DNA of 13,626 bases from Gammaproteobacteria bacterium (GTDB lineage Bacteria > Pseudomonadota > Gammaproteobacteria > Cardiobacteriales > Wohlfahrtiimonadaceae), in contig BHEQ01000028.1 of NCBI GenBank assembly GCA_003864535.1, forward strand, positions 1 to 13,626, in the 5' to 3' direction. The notes below the pieces were generated by a model. It saw only the letters and a list, made by a program, of their open reading frames with translations. It did not search any database and had not been told where the DNA came from. A program made the position numbers and the translations under genes. Positions 1 through 6,262 of the stretch are shown here, piece by piece. The number at the start of each line of letters is the position of its first letter. The stretch's first letter is position 1.

Positions 1-335
1 TCAGAAAATAAAATTTCCCTAACGGTTTTTTCTCCACGTTTTGCATGATTTTTAGAGGTGACTCTTCCATTTTCTTCTACAGTTGTACTTCGTTTTTCAA
101 TATCATGCATTAACGCAGCAGCCCAAATAATATTTTGATCTTGGAGTTCTAATGCTTGATATTCTGGTAGATTTTCTAGTGCTTTTAAAACTAAGTCTGT
201 ATGCGTGGCAACATCCCCTTCCGCGTGATAAACCTTATCTTGCACAACGCCATACATATCTTGTACCCAAGTAAATTGTTCGGCGAGCTGCTTAAATTGC
301 GTGTGTGATGATAATTGCCATATTTCTTGCTGCAT
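1..335 (-). CDS. HD-domain 2',3'-phosphoesterase (HD-Pnk type), copy 1, partial
   Basis: The 5' part of a minus-strand gene: 111 codons are visible before it leaves the left edge, with no internal stop. Metal-binding residues of an HD fold are present: His37, His45, the His77-Asp78 dyad in ALMHDIEKRS, and His97 in SKNHAKRGEKT. In HD-Pnk end-healing enzymes, such as the Runella slithyformis enzyme, an N-terminal HD domain removes 2',3'-cyclic or 3' phosphates from RNA and a C-terminal P-loop kinase phosphorylates 5'-OH ends; homologues are often encoded beside an ATP-dependent ligase, as here. Whether this copy carries the kinase cannot be seen. Its stretch around residues 89-103 (GRVTSKNHAKRGEKT) looks more canonical than the same stretch of copy 2. 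AAGGAAA lies just upstream of the ATG at 335. It has a promoter candidate of its own at 383-411. Specific function is inferred from resemblance and neighbourhood. Confidence 0.8.
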   Translation of the reverse strand, partial: MQQEIWQLSSHTQFKQLAEQFTWVQDMYGVVQDKVYHAEGDVATHTDLVLKALENLPEYQALELQDQNIIWAAALMHDIEKRSTTVEENGRVTSKNHAKRGEKTVREILFS

Positions 336-369
336 AAATTTATTTCCTTATTTGGATGGATTAGATTAA
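1..369. repeat. Left copy of a 369-bp duplicated block (partner 784-1152)
   Basis: Positions 1-369 align without gaps to 784-1152 (offset 783). Over 1-70 I count 13 mismatches. Over 71-369 I count 9, including an uninterrupted identical run from 156 to 299. The block covers the ribosome binding site and first 111 codons of the two HD genes. Similarity ends sharply at 369/1152, just upstream of the ribosome binding sites. The left limit is cut by the window edge. Confidence 0.95.
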
Positions 370-382
370 TGGGTTTCCATAA

Positions 383-411
383 ATTATACTTTTCAAAGCT
401 TGTGATATTAA
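383..411 (-). promoter_or_regulatory. Candidate sigma70 promoter for HD copy 1
   Basis: Read on the minus strand, TTAATA (411-406, four of six matches to TTGACA) is separated by 17 bp from a perfect TATAAT (388-383). The -10 box lies about 50 bp before the ATG at 335. This segment is outside the duplicated block, which stops at 369, so HD copy 2 has no equivalent. If real, copy 1 can be expressed independently of the ligase and copy 2. Confidence 0.4.
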
Positions 412-521
412 CCTTACATCGTATTTAAATGTTTTTATTTGCAAGTAATGATTTAAAAACATAACGTTAAGTTTATAAAAAATATACAATTTAGTTGTAG
501 GATTAATATTATTCAAAGCAA

Positions 522-1118
522 TTAATAGATGTGTTCTAAACAGCCTAAATTAGCGGCTTCTTGCTCAAATAATTCAATCCGCTCTAACATTTCAATAGAA
601 TCTTGACAGCTGCTCCCTAAAATATTTGCCTTAGCAAGCATGGCTAATAGCTTTAGGGGAGTACGATCTGCTGCTTGCAAAATTGAATGTTTTATATTTT
701 GTTTTTCCATAAACCACAAAGGTAAGTCATGCAGAGCAACCAAAGCACAGATTTGCTCACGAATCCAATAAGGTGTCAATACTTCAGAAAATAAAATTCT
801 CCTGACAGTTTTTTCAGCAAGTTTTGAATGATCTTTAAAGGTAATTATTCCATTTTCTTCTACAGTTGTACTTCGTTTTTCAATATCATGCATTAACGCA
901 GCTGCCCAAATAATATTTTGATCTTGAAGATTTAATAATTGATATTCTGGTAGATTTTCTAGTGCTTTTAAAACTAAGTCTGTATGCGTGGCAACATCCC
1001 CTTCCGCGTGATAAACCTTATCTTGCACAACGCCATACATATCTTGTACCCAAGTAAATTGTTCGGCGAGCTGCTTAAATTGGGTGTGTGACGATAATTG
1101 CCATATTTTTTGCTGCAT
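522..1118 (-). CDS. HD-domain phosphoesterase (HD-Pnk type) lacking the kinase domain, copy 2
   Basis: A complete 198-residue protein. HD-fold metal ligands are all present: His37, His45, His77-Asp78 (ALMHDIEKRS), His97, His130-Asp131 (LVALHDLP) and Asp151 (AADRTPLK). By resemblance it is the 2',3'-phosphoesterase half of HD-Pnk. The protein stops at LGCLEHIY, about where I would expect the kinase of a full HD-Pnk to begin, and the 150 bp downstream show no kinase remnant. It is therefore either a stand-alone HD enzyme or a trimmed paralogue. It starts 37 bp after the ligase stop, with AAGGAAA before the ATG at 1118, so ligase and this gene probably share a transcript. Residues 90-103 (GIITFKDHSKLAEK) differ from copy 1 (GRVTSKNHAKRGEK), suggesting drift. 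Family assignment is firm for HD, moderate for end-healing. Confidence 0.88.
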   Translation of the reverse strand: MQQKIWQLSSHTQFKQLAEQFTWVQDMYGVVQDKVYHAEGDVATHTDLVLKALENLPEYQLLNLQDQNIIWAAALMHDIEKRSTTVEENGIITFKDHSKLAEKTVRRILFSEVLTPYWIREQICALVALHDLPLWFMEKQNIKHSILQAADRTPLKLLAMLAKANILGSSCQDSIEMLERIELFEQEAANLGCLEHIY

Positions 1119-1152
1119 AAATTTATTTCCTTATTTGGATGGATTAGATTAA
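784..1152. repeat. Right copy of the duplicated HD block (partner 1-369)
   Basis: This is the counterpart of 1-369, with an ungapped alignment at offset 783. It covers the ribosome binding site and the first part of HD copy 2. Beyond 1152 the sequence enters the ligase stop codon region and no longer matches the other copy. Confidence 0.95.
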
Positions 1153-1155
1153 AGC

Positions 1156-1851
1156 TTAAGTGATGCTCTTAAGTTCTGCTCTTTGCCAATTTTTGCGCCA
1201 ATGTTGATTAGTTTTAACATGATTTTTACGCACATATTTAAAAACATTATGCGCAAAATCATCAGTAGAAAATGCGGCACGATTACGACTCACAATCCCT
1301 TCGATAGTACACGGCATTTGGGTGTGAATATCATATGGATCAAAACTACCTACACTTGAAATTTGACTTAAAAAAGACCGCTTAAATTCAGGCTCACTTT
1401 TGGGATCAAATTTTGGAATAGAAATTTCAGGAACAGTTGGAAAACCAAATAAAGCGGCGATCTCTTTCACATCATCCCAAGATAAAAACCTCCCATTTTG
1501 ACGCACCGCAAATACATAATAATAATCATTTATATTCTTATAATGAATGGAATGAATCGCAAATAAATTCTCAATAAAAATTTCTAAATCGCCCAAATCA
1601 TTTCTTAATGATTGCCAAAGTACGCGTAAATGTTGAGTCCAAGCTGATTGAGTTGGGGTTGCGTGAGAACGCGCAAATACACCATGGCGACTTAAGCAAT
1701 TATTTTCACCATCTAATTTTTCGGTATGAATTAGTTCTGGAATATTTCCAAAATCCTGCCAGTACGCAGCATTAATGCGGTCATCACTACTCGTTCCAAG
1801 CGAAAAAGGATAGTGAAAGGTGCGGTTATATTTAATCGAATTTTGTGTCAT
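1156..1851 (-). CDS. ATP-dependent RNA ligase (Rnl2-like RNA_ligase family)
   Basis: A covalent nucleotidyltransferase that would seal 5'-PO4/3'-OH RNA ends via a lysyl-AMP intermediate. Motifs are in the expected order: motif I KLDGEN (nucleophile lysine at residue 45 from the start chosen here), motif III IFIENLF near 92-98, motif IIIa VFAVRQNGRFLSW, motif IV EGIVSR near 184 and motif V FKYVRK near 204-209. The opening KYNRTFHYPFSLGTSSDD fits the subgroup found beside HD-Pnk genes. At 231 residues it is a bare adenylyltransferase domain with no added module. I chose the ATG at 1851 because GGGGA precedes it; an in-frame ATG at 1863 adds four residues but has a poorer ribosome binding site. 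It is the first gene of the cassette and divergent from gatC. With the HD proteins it forms a heal-and-seal set, though the kinase is not visible. Confidence 0.9.
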   Translation of the reverse strand: MTQNSIKYNRTFHYPFSLGTSSDDRINAAYWQDFGNIPELIHTEKLDGENNCLSRHGVFARSHATPTQSAWTQHLRVLWQSLRNDLGDLEIFIENLFAIHSIHYKNINDYYYVFAVRQNGRFLSWDDVKEIAALFGFPTVPEISIPKFDPKSEPEFKRSFLSQISSVGSFDPYDIHTQMPCTIEGIVSRNRAAFSTDDFAHNVFKYVRKNHVKTNQHWRKNWQRAELKSIT

Positions 1852-1932
1852 ATTATTCCCCATTTATTCAAAATTTATTCAAAGCATTTATTAAAATAAT
1901 TTATTAAAAAAGAAGGCAGCTTAGATAAATTA

Positions 1933-1962
1933 CTCAAGCTTGCGCAGCTCTTGAGCTTTTTT
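1933..1962 (+). terminator. Terminator-like hairpin upstream of gatC
   Basis: CTCAAG (1933-1938) and CTTGAG (1950-1955) can pair around an 11-nt loop and are followed by CTTTTTT (1956-1962) on the plus strand. The stem is short. No plus-strand gene precedes it in the window, since the upstream gene is divergent. It may be a leader attenuator, a relic of a lost upstream gene, or chance. Confidence 0.3.
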
Positions 1963-1981
1963 ATAAATAAAACTGTAAAAT
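1952..1981 (+). promoter_or_regulatory. Candidate promoter for gatC
   Basis: TTGAGC (1952-1957, four of six) is followed after 18 bp by TAAAAT (1976-1981, five of six), 39 bp before the gatC ATG. It overlaps the T-run of the hairpin at 1933-1962. The divergent spacer (1864-2014) is very A/T-rich, so matches of this quality are not rare. Confidence 0.35.
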
Positions 1982-2020
1982 GACTATTTTTAATTGTTAA
2001 AATTATTATAAAGGTTGATT

Positions 2021-2308
2021 ATGTCGTTAACGCCAGAGATTATACATAATATTGCTACTCTGTCTAAGCTTACAATTTTGCCAGAGGATATGCCTAAAAT
2101 CCAAAAAGACTTAAATAGCATTTTGGAGATTATTGAAGCCATGCAAATGCTTGATACAGCAGGAATTGCCCCTATGGCACATCCTTTTGATGCGCAGCAA
2201 CGTTTACGTGCTGATGTAATTACCCAAACAAATCAACGTGAATATTATCAAACAATTGCGCCAGCGGTTGCAAAAGGTTTATATCTTGTACCTAAAGTGA
2301 TCGAATAA
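2021..2308 (+). CDS. gatC: Asp-tRNA(Asn)/Glu-tRNA(Gln) amidotransferase subunit C
   Basis: The 95-residue small subunit of GatCAB, which wraps around GatA and stabilises its contact with GatB. Family features seen: an N-terminal helix start (SLTPEIIHNIATLSKL), a central helix (LNSILEIIEAMQMLD), the conserved turn GIAPMAHPFD followed by QRLRADV, and the C-terminal GLYLVPKVIE that is nearly invariant in this family. I chose the ATG at 2021 because AAGG (2011-2014) sits six bases upstream; a TTG at 2015 in the same frame would add two residues but lacks spacing for a ribosome binding site. It is the first gene of the gatCAB set, although 244 bp separate it from gatA, an unusually wide gap. Confidence 0.96.
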   Translation: MSLTPEIIHNIATLSKLTILPEDMPKIQKDLNSILEIIEAMQMLDTAGIAPMAHPFDAQQRLRADVITQTNQREYYQTIAPAVAKGLYLVPKVIE

Positions 2309-2333
2309 GAAATACATGTTTTTTTGATAGCAC

Positions 2334-2346
2334 AATCAATTGATTA
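2334..2346 (+). promoter_or_regulatory. IHF-consensus palindrome
   Basis: AATCAATTGATTA matches the IHF consensus WATCAANNNNTTR at every fixed position. AATCAATTGATT (2334-2345) is a perfect palindrome, so the consensus is also met on the other strand. It lies six bases before a consensus DnaA box. Binding is inferred; A/T-rich DNA produces such matches fairly often. Confidence 0.35.
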
Positions 2347-2351
2347 TAATC

Positions 2352-2398
2352 TTATCCACAAAAGCATCCACATATTTATCATAAAATATTGTTGATAA
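2352..2398. promoter_or_regulatory. Cluster of DnaA-box-like 9-mers
   Basis: Three sites lie within 47 bp. TTATCCACA (2352-2360, plus) is the exact consensus. GCATCCACA (2364-2372, plus) matches seven of nine. TTATCAACA (2398-2390, minus) matches eight of nine. They lie between the IHF-like palindrome and the 12-bp arrays. Another exact box occurs inside gatB (5222-5230), so one perfect match alone is weak; the clustering is the signal. Confidence 0.4.
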
Positions 2399-2412
2399 GT
2401 TTAGTGTTATTA

Positions 2413-2472
2413 CTTAAAGCATCCCTTAAGGCATAACTTAAGGCATAACTTAAAACACCATTTAAAGAACCA
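2413..2472. repeat. 12-bp tandem array, five degenerate units
   Basis: Consecutive 12-mers are CTTAAAGCATCC, CTTAAGGCATAA, CTTAAGGCATAA, CTTAAAACACCA and TTTAAAGAACCA. The second and third are identical. The array is non-coding on the plus strand, in the gatC-gatA gap. On the minus strand one frame reads it as a four-residue repeat (YALS type), but that open frame overlaps the gatA start and shows no homology I recognise. Confidence 0.85.
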
Positions 2473-2477
2473 TGTGA

Positions 2478-2537
2478 ATTATTATTTAAATTATTATTTA
2501 TATTATTAATTACATTATTATTTATATTATTAAAGAC
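2478..2537. repeat. A/T 12-bp tandem array, five units, before gatA
   Basis: Units are ATTATTATTTAA, ATTATTATTTAT, ATTATTAATTAC, ATTATTATTTAT and ATTATTAAAGAC. The first four contain only one non-A/T base. It begins five bases after the preceding array and ends 15 bp before the gatA ATG. It would melt readily and could act as an unwinding element or an unstructured leader; both are inference. Confidence 0.85.
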
Positions 2538-2552
2538 AAGATAGCCAATATT

Positions 2553-4007
2553 ATGAAAAATCAATCTATTTTCACCTTAAGTGAGCAGTTAAGTCGTAAA
2601 TCAATTTCAAGTGTAGAGTTAACTAAGTATTTTCTAGAGCGTATTAAAAAATATAACCCAAGCTTAAATGCTTTAATTACGCTAACAGAAGATCAAGCAC
2701 TTAATAAAGCTGCGCAAGCAGATATTAGAATAGCTTGCGGAAATGCCACGGCGTTAACAGGAATTGCAATCGCGCATAAAGATTTATTTTGCACCGAAGG
2801 AGTTAGAACAAGCTGCTGCTCGAAGATGCTAGATAATTTTATCGCCCCATATGATGCAAAAATTGTCAGCGCCTTAGATGCTGCTGGCGCGATAAGCTTA
2901 GGCAAACTTAATATGGATGAGTTTGCGATGGGCGCAAGTAATGAGACGAGCTTTTATGGAGCGTGCTTTAATCCTTGGGATTTAAAACGCGTCCCAGGTG
3001 GCTCATCTGGCGGATCAGCGGCTGCGGTTAGCGCAGGTTTGGTGATGGCGGCAACAGCATCTGATACTGGCGGCTCTATTCGTCAACCTGCAAGTTTTTG
3101 TGGAGTTACGGGGATTAAGCCGACTTATGGGCGTGTTTCACGCTATGGGATGATAGCCTTTGCATCAAGCCTTGATCAAGCAGGAGTTATCGCAAAATCC
3201 GCCCAAGATTGCGCATTATTACTTGAGGTGATGGCAGGGTTTGATGAACAAGATTCAACTTCTATGCAAAAAGACGTACCTGCATATTCAAAAATGTTAA
3301 ATCAATCTATTCAAGGTCTTAAAATAGGTGTTCCTAAAGAATTTTTTAGCAGTGATGTTGATCCAGATGTGAGTAAAATTGTAATGGATGCCCTAAAAGA
3401 GCTTGAAAAACAAGGGGCTATTTTGATAGAAGTGAGCTTGCCAAATACCTCCTTGGTAATCCCTGCATATTATGTGATTGCTCCTGCTGAGGCATCAAGC
3501 AACTTATCGCGCTTTGATGGCGTAAGATATGGCTTTCGCTGTGATAATCCAAAAGATTTAAATGATTTATATTTACGCTCCCGCACGACAGGTTTTGGCG
3601 ATGAGGTTAAGCGGCGGATTATGATTGGAACTTACGCGCTTTCAGCAGGATTTTATGATGCTTATTATCTAAAAGCGCAACAAGTTAGACGTAAAGTATA
3701 TGAAGATTATCAAGAGGTTCTAAAAAGTGTCGATGTGATCGCAGGTCCAACTGCAACAGATACCGCGCCACTTTTAGGCATGCATGGGAATAATCCAAAA
3801 CAAGCGTATTTGAATGATATCTTTACCATAGGTGCAAATCTTGCAGGCTTACCTGCAATGAGTATTCCCGCAGGTTTTAGCGCGAATTTACCTGTAGGCT
3901 TACAATTAATTGGCAAGGCGTTTGATGAGAGCTGCTTGTTAAATTTAGCCCATGCATATCAACAGATAACTAATTGGCATACACAATATGCCCCTGATTT
4001 TGAGTAA
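2553..4007 (+). CDS. gatA: Asp-tRNA(Asn)/Glu-tRNA(Gln) amidotransferase subunit A
   Basis: The 484-residue glutaminase subunit. It hydrolyses glutamine and channels ammonia to GatB for amidation of Glu-tRNA(Gln) or Asp-tRNA(Asn). It belongs to the amidase-signature family, with the Lys / cis-Ser / Ser triad visible as Lys76 (IAHKDLF), Ser151 (PGGSSGGS) and Ser175 (DTGGSIRQPA). The spacings of 75 and 24 residues equal those of the Staphylococcus aureus triad (79, 154, 178). MDEFAMGASNE and GIKPTYGRVSRYG are also typical, and the length is normal. The ATG at 2553 has only a weak purine stretch upstream (GACAAGATAG), and the leader is dominated by the A/T repeat array, which may affect translation. 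gatB follows after 19 bp. Confidence 0.98.
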   Translation: MKNQSIFTLSEQLSRKSISSVELTKYFLERIKKYNPSLNALITLTEDQALNKAAQADIRIACGNATALTGIAIAHKDLFCTEGVRTSCCSKMLDNFIAPYDAKIVSALDAAGAISLGKLNMDEFAMGASNETSFYGACFNPWDLKRVPGGSSGGSAAAVSAGLVMAATASDTGGSIRQPASFCGVTGIKPTYGRVSRYGMIAFASSLDQAGVIAKSAQDCALLLEVMAGFDEQDSTSMQKDVPAYSKMLNQSIQGLKIGVPKEFFSSDVDPDVSKIVMDALKELEKQGAILIEVSLPNTSLVIPAYYVIAPAEASSNLSRFDGVRYGFRCDNPKDLNDLYLRSRTTGFGDEVKRRIMIGTYALSAGFYDAYYLKAQQVRRKVYEDYQEVLKSVDVIAGPTATDTAPLLGMHGNNPKQAYLNDIFTIGANLAGLPAMSIPAGFSANLPVGLQLIGKAFDESCLLNLAHAYQQITNWHTQYAPDFE

Positions 4008-4026
4008 ATGATTTAAAGGAATTATT

Positions 4027-5475
4027 ATGACGTGGGAAGTAGTTATCGGGCTTGAAGTCCATACTCAATTAACAACACAAACCAAGATCTTTTCAGGATC
4101 CCCAATCGCTTATGGCAAAGAGCCAAATACTCAAGCAAGTTTGGTTGATTTAGCTATGCCTGGAACATTGCCCGTGCTTAATCATGCTGCGGTTACTAAA
4201 GCGTGTATTTTTGGCTTAGCAAGCAACTCGGTTGTGGCGCAACGCTCTGTTTTTGATCGGAAGAATTATTTCTATCCTGATCTACCTAAAGGCTATCAAA
4301 TCAGCCAATTAAGTTTTCCTATCGTGCATTCTGGCTATTTAGATATCAAGCTTGATGATGGCAGCATTAAACGGATTGGGATTACGCGAGCGCATTTAGA
4401 AGAAGATGCGGGTAAATCCTTGCATAATGAATTCCAAGGCTTAACGGGGATTGATCTAAATCGTGCGGGTACACCGCTGTTAGAGATAGTTTCTGAGCCA
4501 GATTTAAGCTCAGCTAAGGAAGCGATAAGCTATCTTAAAAAACTGCATCAATTAGTTACATGGCTGGGTATTTGTGATGGCAATATGCAAGAAGGATCTT
4601 TCCGTTGTGATGCGAATGTCTCTATCCGTAAATTTGGTGAAGAGCTTGGTACGCGTGCTGAAGTTAAGAATATTAACTCGTTTAGAAATATAGAATTAGC
4701 TATTAATCATGAGGTTGAACGCCAGATAGATATCATTGAAGGCGGCGGTAAAGTAATCCAAGAAACGCGCCTCTATGATGCGGATAAAAACGAAACTCGC
4801 TCGATGCGCAGCAAGGAAGAGGCGAATGACTATCGCTATTTTCCTGATCCTGATTTATTACCCGTATTTGTGGATTTAGAAACAATAGATGCGATACGCG
4901 CAAGCCTACCTGAGTTACCTGAAGCGCGTTTGCATAGGTTTATCCATGGGATTGGTTTGAGTGAGTATGATGCAACGGTTCTTACCGCAACCCGCGGTCT
5001 TAGTGATTATTTTGAGGATGTAATCGGCTTAAATAATCCAGATGAGAAGTTTATTAAACTTAGTGCAAACTGGATTAATGGGGAGCTGCAAGCGTATTTA
5101 AATAAAAATAATTTAAATATAGAAAACAGCCCTATTAGTGCTATAAATCTATCTGCATTGATAACTAGAATCTGTGATGATACAATTTCAGGCAAGATTG
5201 CTAAAGATGTTTTTGAAATTATGTGGATAAATAATGACTTATCTCCAGATCAAATTATTGAAGCTAATGGATTAAAGCAAGTAACTGATATAAATGCTTT
5301 AAGTGTTTGGGTTGCTGAAATTATTGCGGCTAACCCGAAACAAGTTGAGCAATATATAAATGGCAATACTAAATTATTAGGATTTTTTGTAGGACAAATT
5401 ATGAAGCTCTCAGGCGGCAAGGCTAATCCTGAAGTAATTAATGCGCTGGTTCTGGAAAAATTAGCAAAAATTTAA
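4027..5475 (+). CDS. gatB: Asp-tRNA(Asn)/Glu-tRNA(Gln) amidotransferase subunit B
   Basis: The 482-residue subunit that binds the mischarged tRNA, activates its carboxylate with ATP and transfers ammonia. Visible family motifs: GLEVHTQL (8-15), DRKNYFYPDLPKGYQISQ (77-94), HLEEDAGKS (123-131), GTPLLEIVSEPD (148-159), SFRCDANVSI (191-200) and NDYRYFPDPDLLP before the helical linker. The C-terminal part (about 330-482) corresponds to the YqeY-like tRNA-binding tail. The ribosome binding site AAAGGA lies close before the ATG, 19 bp after gatA, so gatA and gatB are clearly co-transcribed. A more A/T-rich, Asn-rich stretch (LNKNNLNIEN) marks a linker in the tail. Because GatCAB substitutes for GlnRS and/or AsnRS, the host probably lacks at least one of them. 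Confidence 0.98.
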   Translation: MTWEVVIGLEVHTQLTTQTKIFSGSPIAYGKEPNTQASLVDLAMPGTLPVLNHAAVTKACIFGLASNSVVAQRSVFDRKNYFYPDLPKGYQISQLSFPIVHSGYLDIKLDDGSIKRIGITRAHLEEDAGKSLHNEFQGLTGIDLNRAGTPLLEIVSEPDLSSAKEAISYLKKLHQLVTWLGICDGNMQEGSFRCDANVSIRKFGEELGTRAEVKNINSFRNIELAINHEVERQIDIIEGGGKVIQETRLYDADKNETRSMRSKEEANDYRYFPDPDLLPVFVDLETIDAIRASLPELPEARLHRFIHGIGLSEYDATVLTATRGLSDYFEDVIGLNNPDEKFIKLSANWINGELQAYLNKNNLNIENSPISAINLSALITRICDDTISGKIAKDVFEIMWINNDLSPDQIIEANGLKQVTDINALSVWVAEIIAANPKQVEQYINGNTKLLGFFVGQIMKLSGGKANPEVINALVLEKLAKI

Positions 5476-5492
5476 ACTTAAAATAAATACTT

Positions 5493-6214
5493 AAAAGGGC
5501 AGACAATGGCACGATTATCTAGATTAGTAGTGCCAAACCAAACTCATCACGTTATTCAAAAAGGGCATGATGAGCAGATTATCTTTAAAGATGCTGCTGA
5601 TTATGCAATATTTTTAGATTGGTTAAAGCAAGCTGCGGATCAATTTAACGTTGCGATTCATGCCTTTGTACTCATGCCGAGCCACTATCATTTACTCGTA
5701 ACTCCTGAGCATGAAAAGAGCTTATCTTTGATGATGCAGTGGCTTGGGCGTTATTATGTTCCGTATTTTAATAAAAAATATAAACGCTCTGGCGCATTAT
5801 GGGCGGGGCGATTTAAAGCAATTGTTGTGGAAGCTGCGGATTATTTAATCCAAATCAGCCTTTATATTGAATCAAATCCAGTGCGTATGAGCCTTACAAG
5901 TTTGCCTGAGGATTATTTGTGGTCAAGCTATAATCATCATATTGGCTGCAGACAAAATCCTCTTATTACTGAGCATCATATTTTTTGGGATTTAGGCAAT
6001 ACACCGTTTGCACGCGAGGCCGCTTACAAGCTGGCTTATAATCAATTTAGTTTGATCTCTGAAGAGAATAAGATTAAAGCGTTAAGCTTGGCTATTCATA
6101 AATCATGGACTTTAGGCTCAGCTGATTTTAAGCAAAGCTTAGAGCGGCAAATGCAGCGCCGCGTCCAACCTGCACAACGCGGTCGCCCAAGAATATAGTA
6201 CTCTGTCCCTAATT
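5493..6214 (+). mobile_element. RAYT transposase unit with GGGACAG-type flanking motifs
   Basis: The transposase gene is bounded on the left by AAAAGGGCAGAC (5493-5504). On the right, just after its stop, lies ACTCTGTCCCTAATT, whose reverse complement is AATTAGGGACAGAGT, so the two sides form imperfect inverted copies. The left copy abuts the start codon and doubles as its ribosome binding site. No target duplication is evident. RAYTs are usually single-copy domesticated relatives of IS200/IS605 transposases; whether the unit still moves cannot be judged. Confidence 0.55.
5506..6198 (+). CDS. REP-associated tyrosine transposase (HUH / Y1 family)
   Basis: A 230-residue single-strand DNA transposase of the IS200-like Y1 type. 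The HUH metal site is His60-Tyr61-His62 in VLMPSHYHLL and the candidate catalytic tyrosine is Tyr120 in YIESNPVR. GALWAGRFKA before it and RLVVPNQTHHVIQKG at the N-terminus are characteristic of RAYT proteins, which process REP palindromes. The protein ends in an arginine-rich RGRPRI tail after a helical segment (SADFKQSLERQMQRR), a common layout in this subgroup. The reading frame is intact with all catalytic residues. It starts 30 bp after gatB with AAAAGGG upstream and is co-directional with its neighbours, so read-through from gatB is likely. The partner REP-like sequence is the palindrome at 6252-6331. Confidence 0.9.
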   Translation: MARLSRLVVPNQTHHVIQKGHDEQIIFKDAADYAIFLDWLKQAADQFNVAIHAFVLMPSHYHLLVTPEHEKSLSLMMQWLGRYYVPYFNKKYKRSGALWAGRFKAIVVEAADYLIQISLYIESNPVRMSLTSLPEDYLWSSYNHHIGCRQNPLITEHHIFWDLGNTPFAREAAYKLAYNQFSLISEENKIKALSLAIHKSWTLGSADFKQSLERQMQRRVQPAQRGRPRI

Positions 6215-6262
6215 AAAATAGTTATGATGATTATTATAAAATAAATAACACTGTCCCTAATT
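6203..6262. repeat. Direct repeat CTGTCCCTAATT, two copies
   Basis: CTGTCCCTAATT occurs exactly at 6203-6214 and 6251-6262, starts 48 bp apart, immediately downstream of the transposase gene. The reverse complement contains the GGGACAG core also seen, in degenerate form, at the left side of the gene (5497-5503). Confidence 0.85.

Noticed and set aside
371..521. Spacer between the HD copies, examined for kinase-domain remnants
   Set aside because: No P-loop or other kinase-like coding is readable on the minus strand; it is A/T-rich non-coding DNA holding only the promoter candidate.
2015..2020. TTG as an upstream start of gatC
   Set aside because: AAGG at 2011-2014 abuts the TTG but is correctly spaced for the ATG at 2021, and family members begin at the MSLTPE-type sequence.
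2379..2564. A 61-codon minus-strand open frame, Asn-rich with YALS-type repeats
   Set aside because: It is produced by the two 12-bp arrays, whose period is a multiple of three. It overlaps the gatA start, resembles nothing I know and has no clear ribosome binding site.
5222..5230. Second exact DnaA box (TGTGGATAA) within gatB
   Set aside because: It is isolated within conserved-length coding sequence with no neighbouring boxes. It mainly shows that single 9-mer matches occur by chance here.
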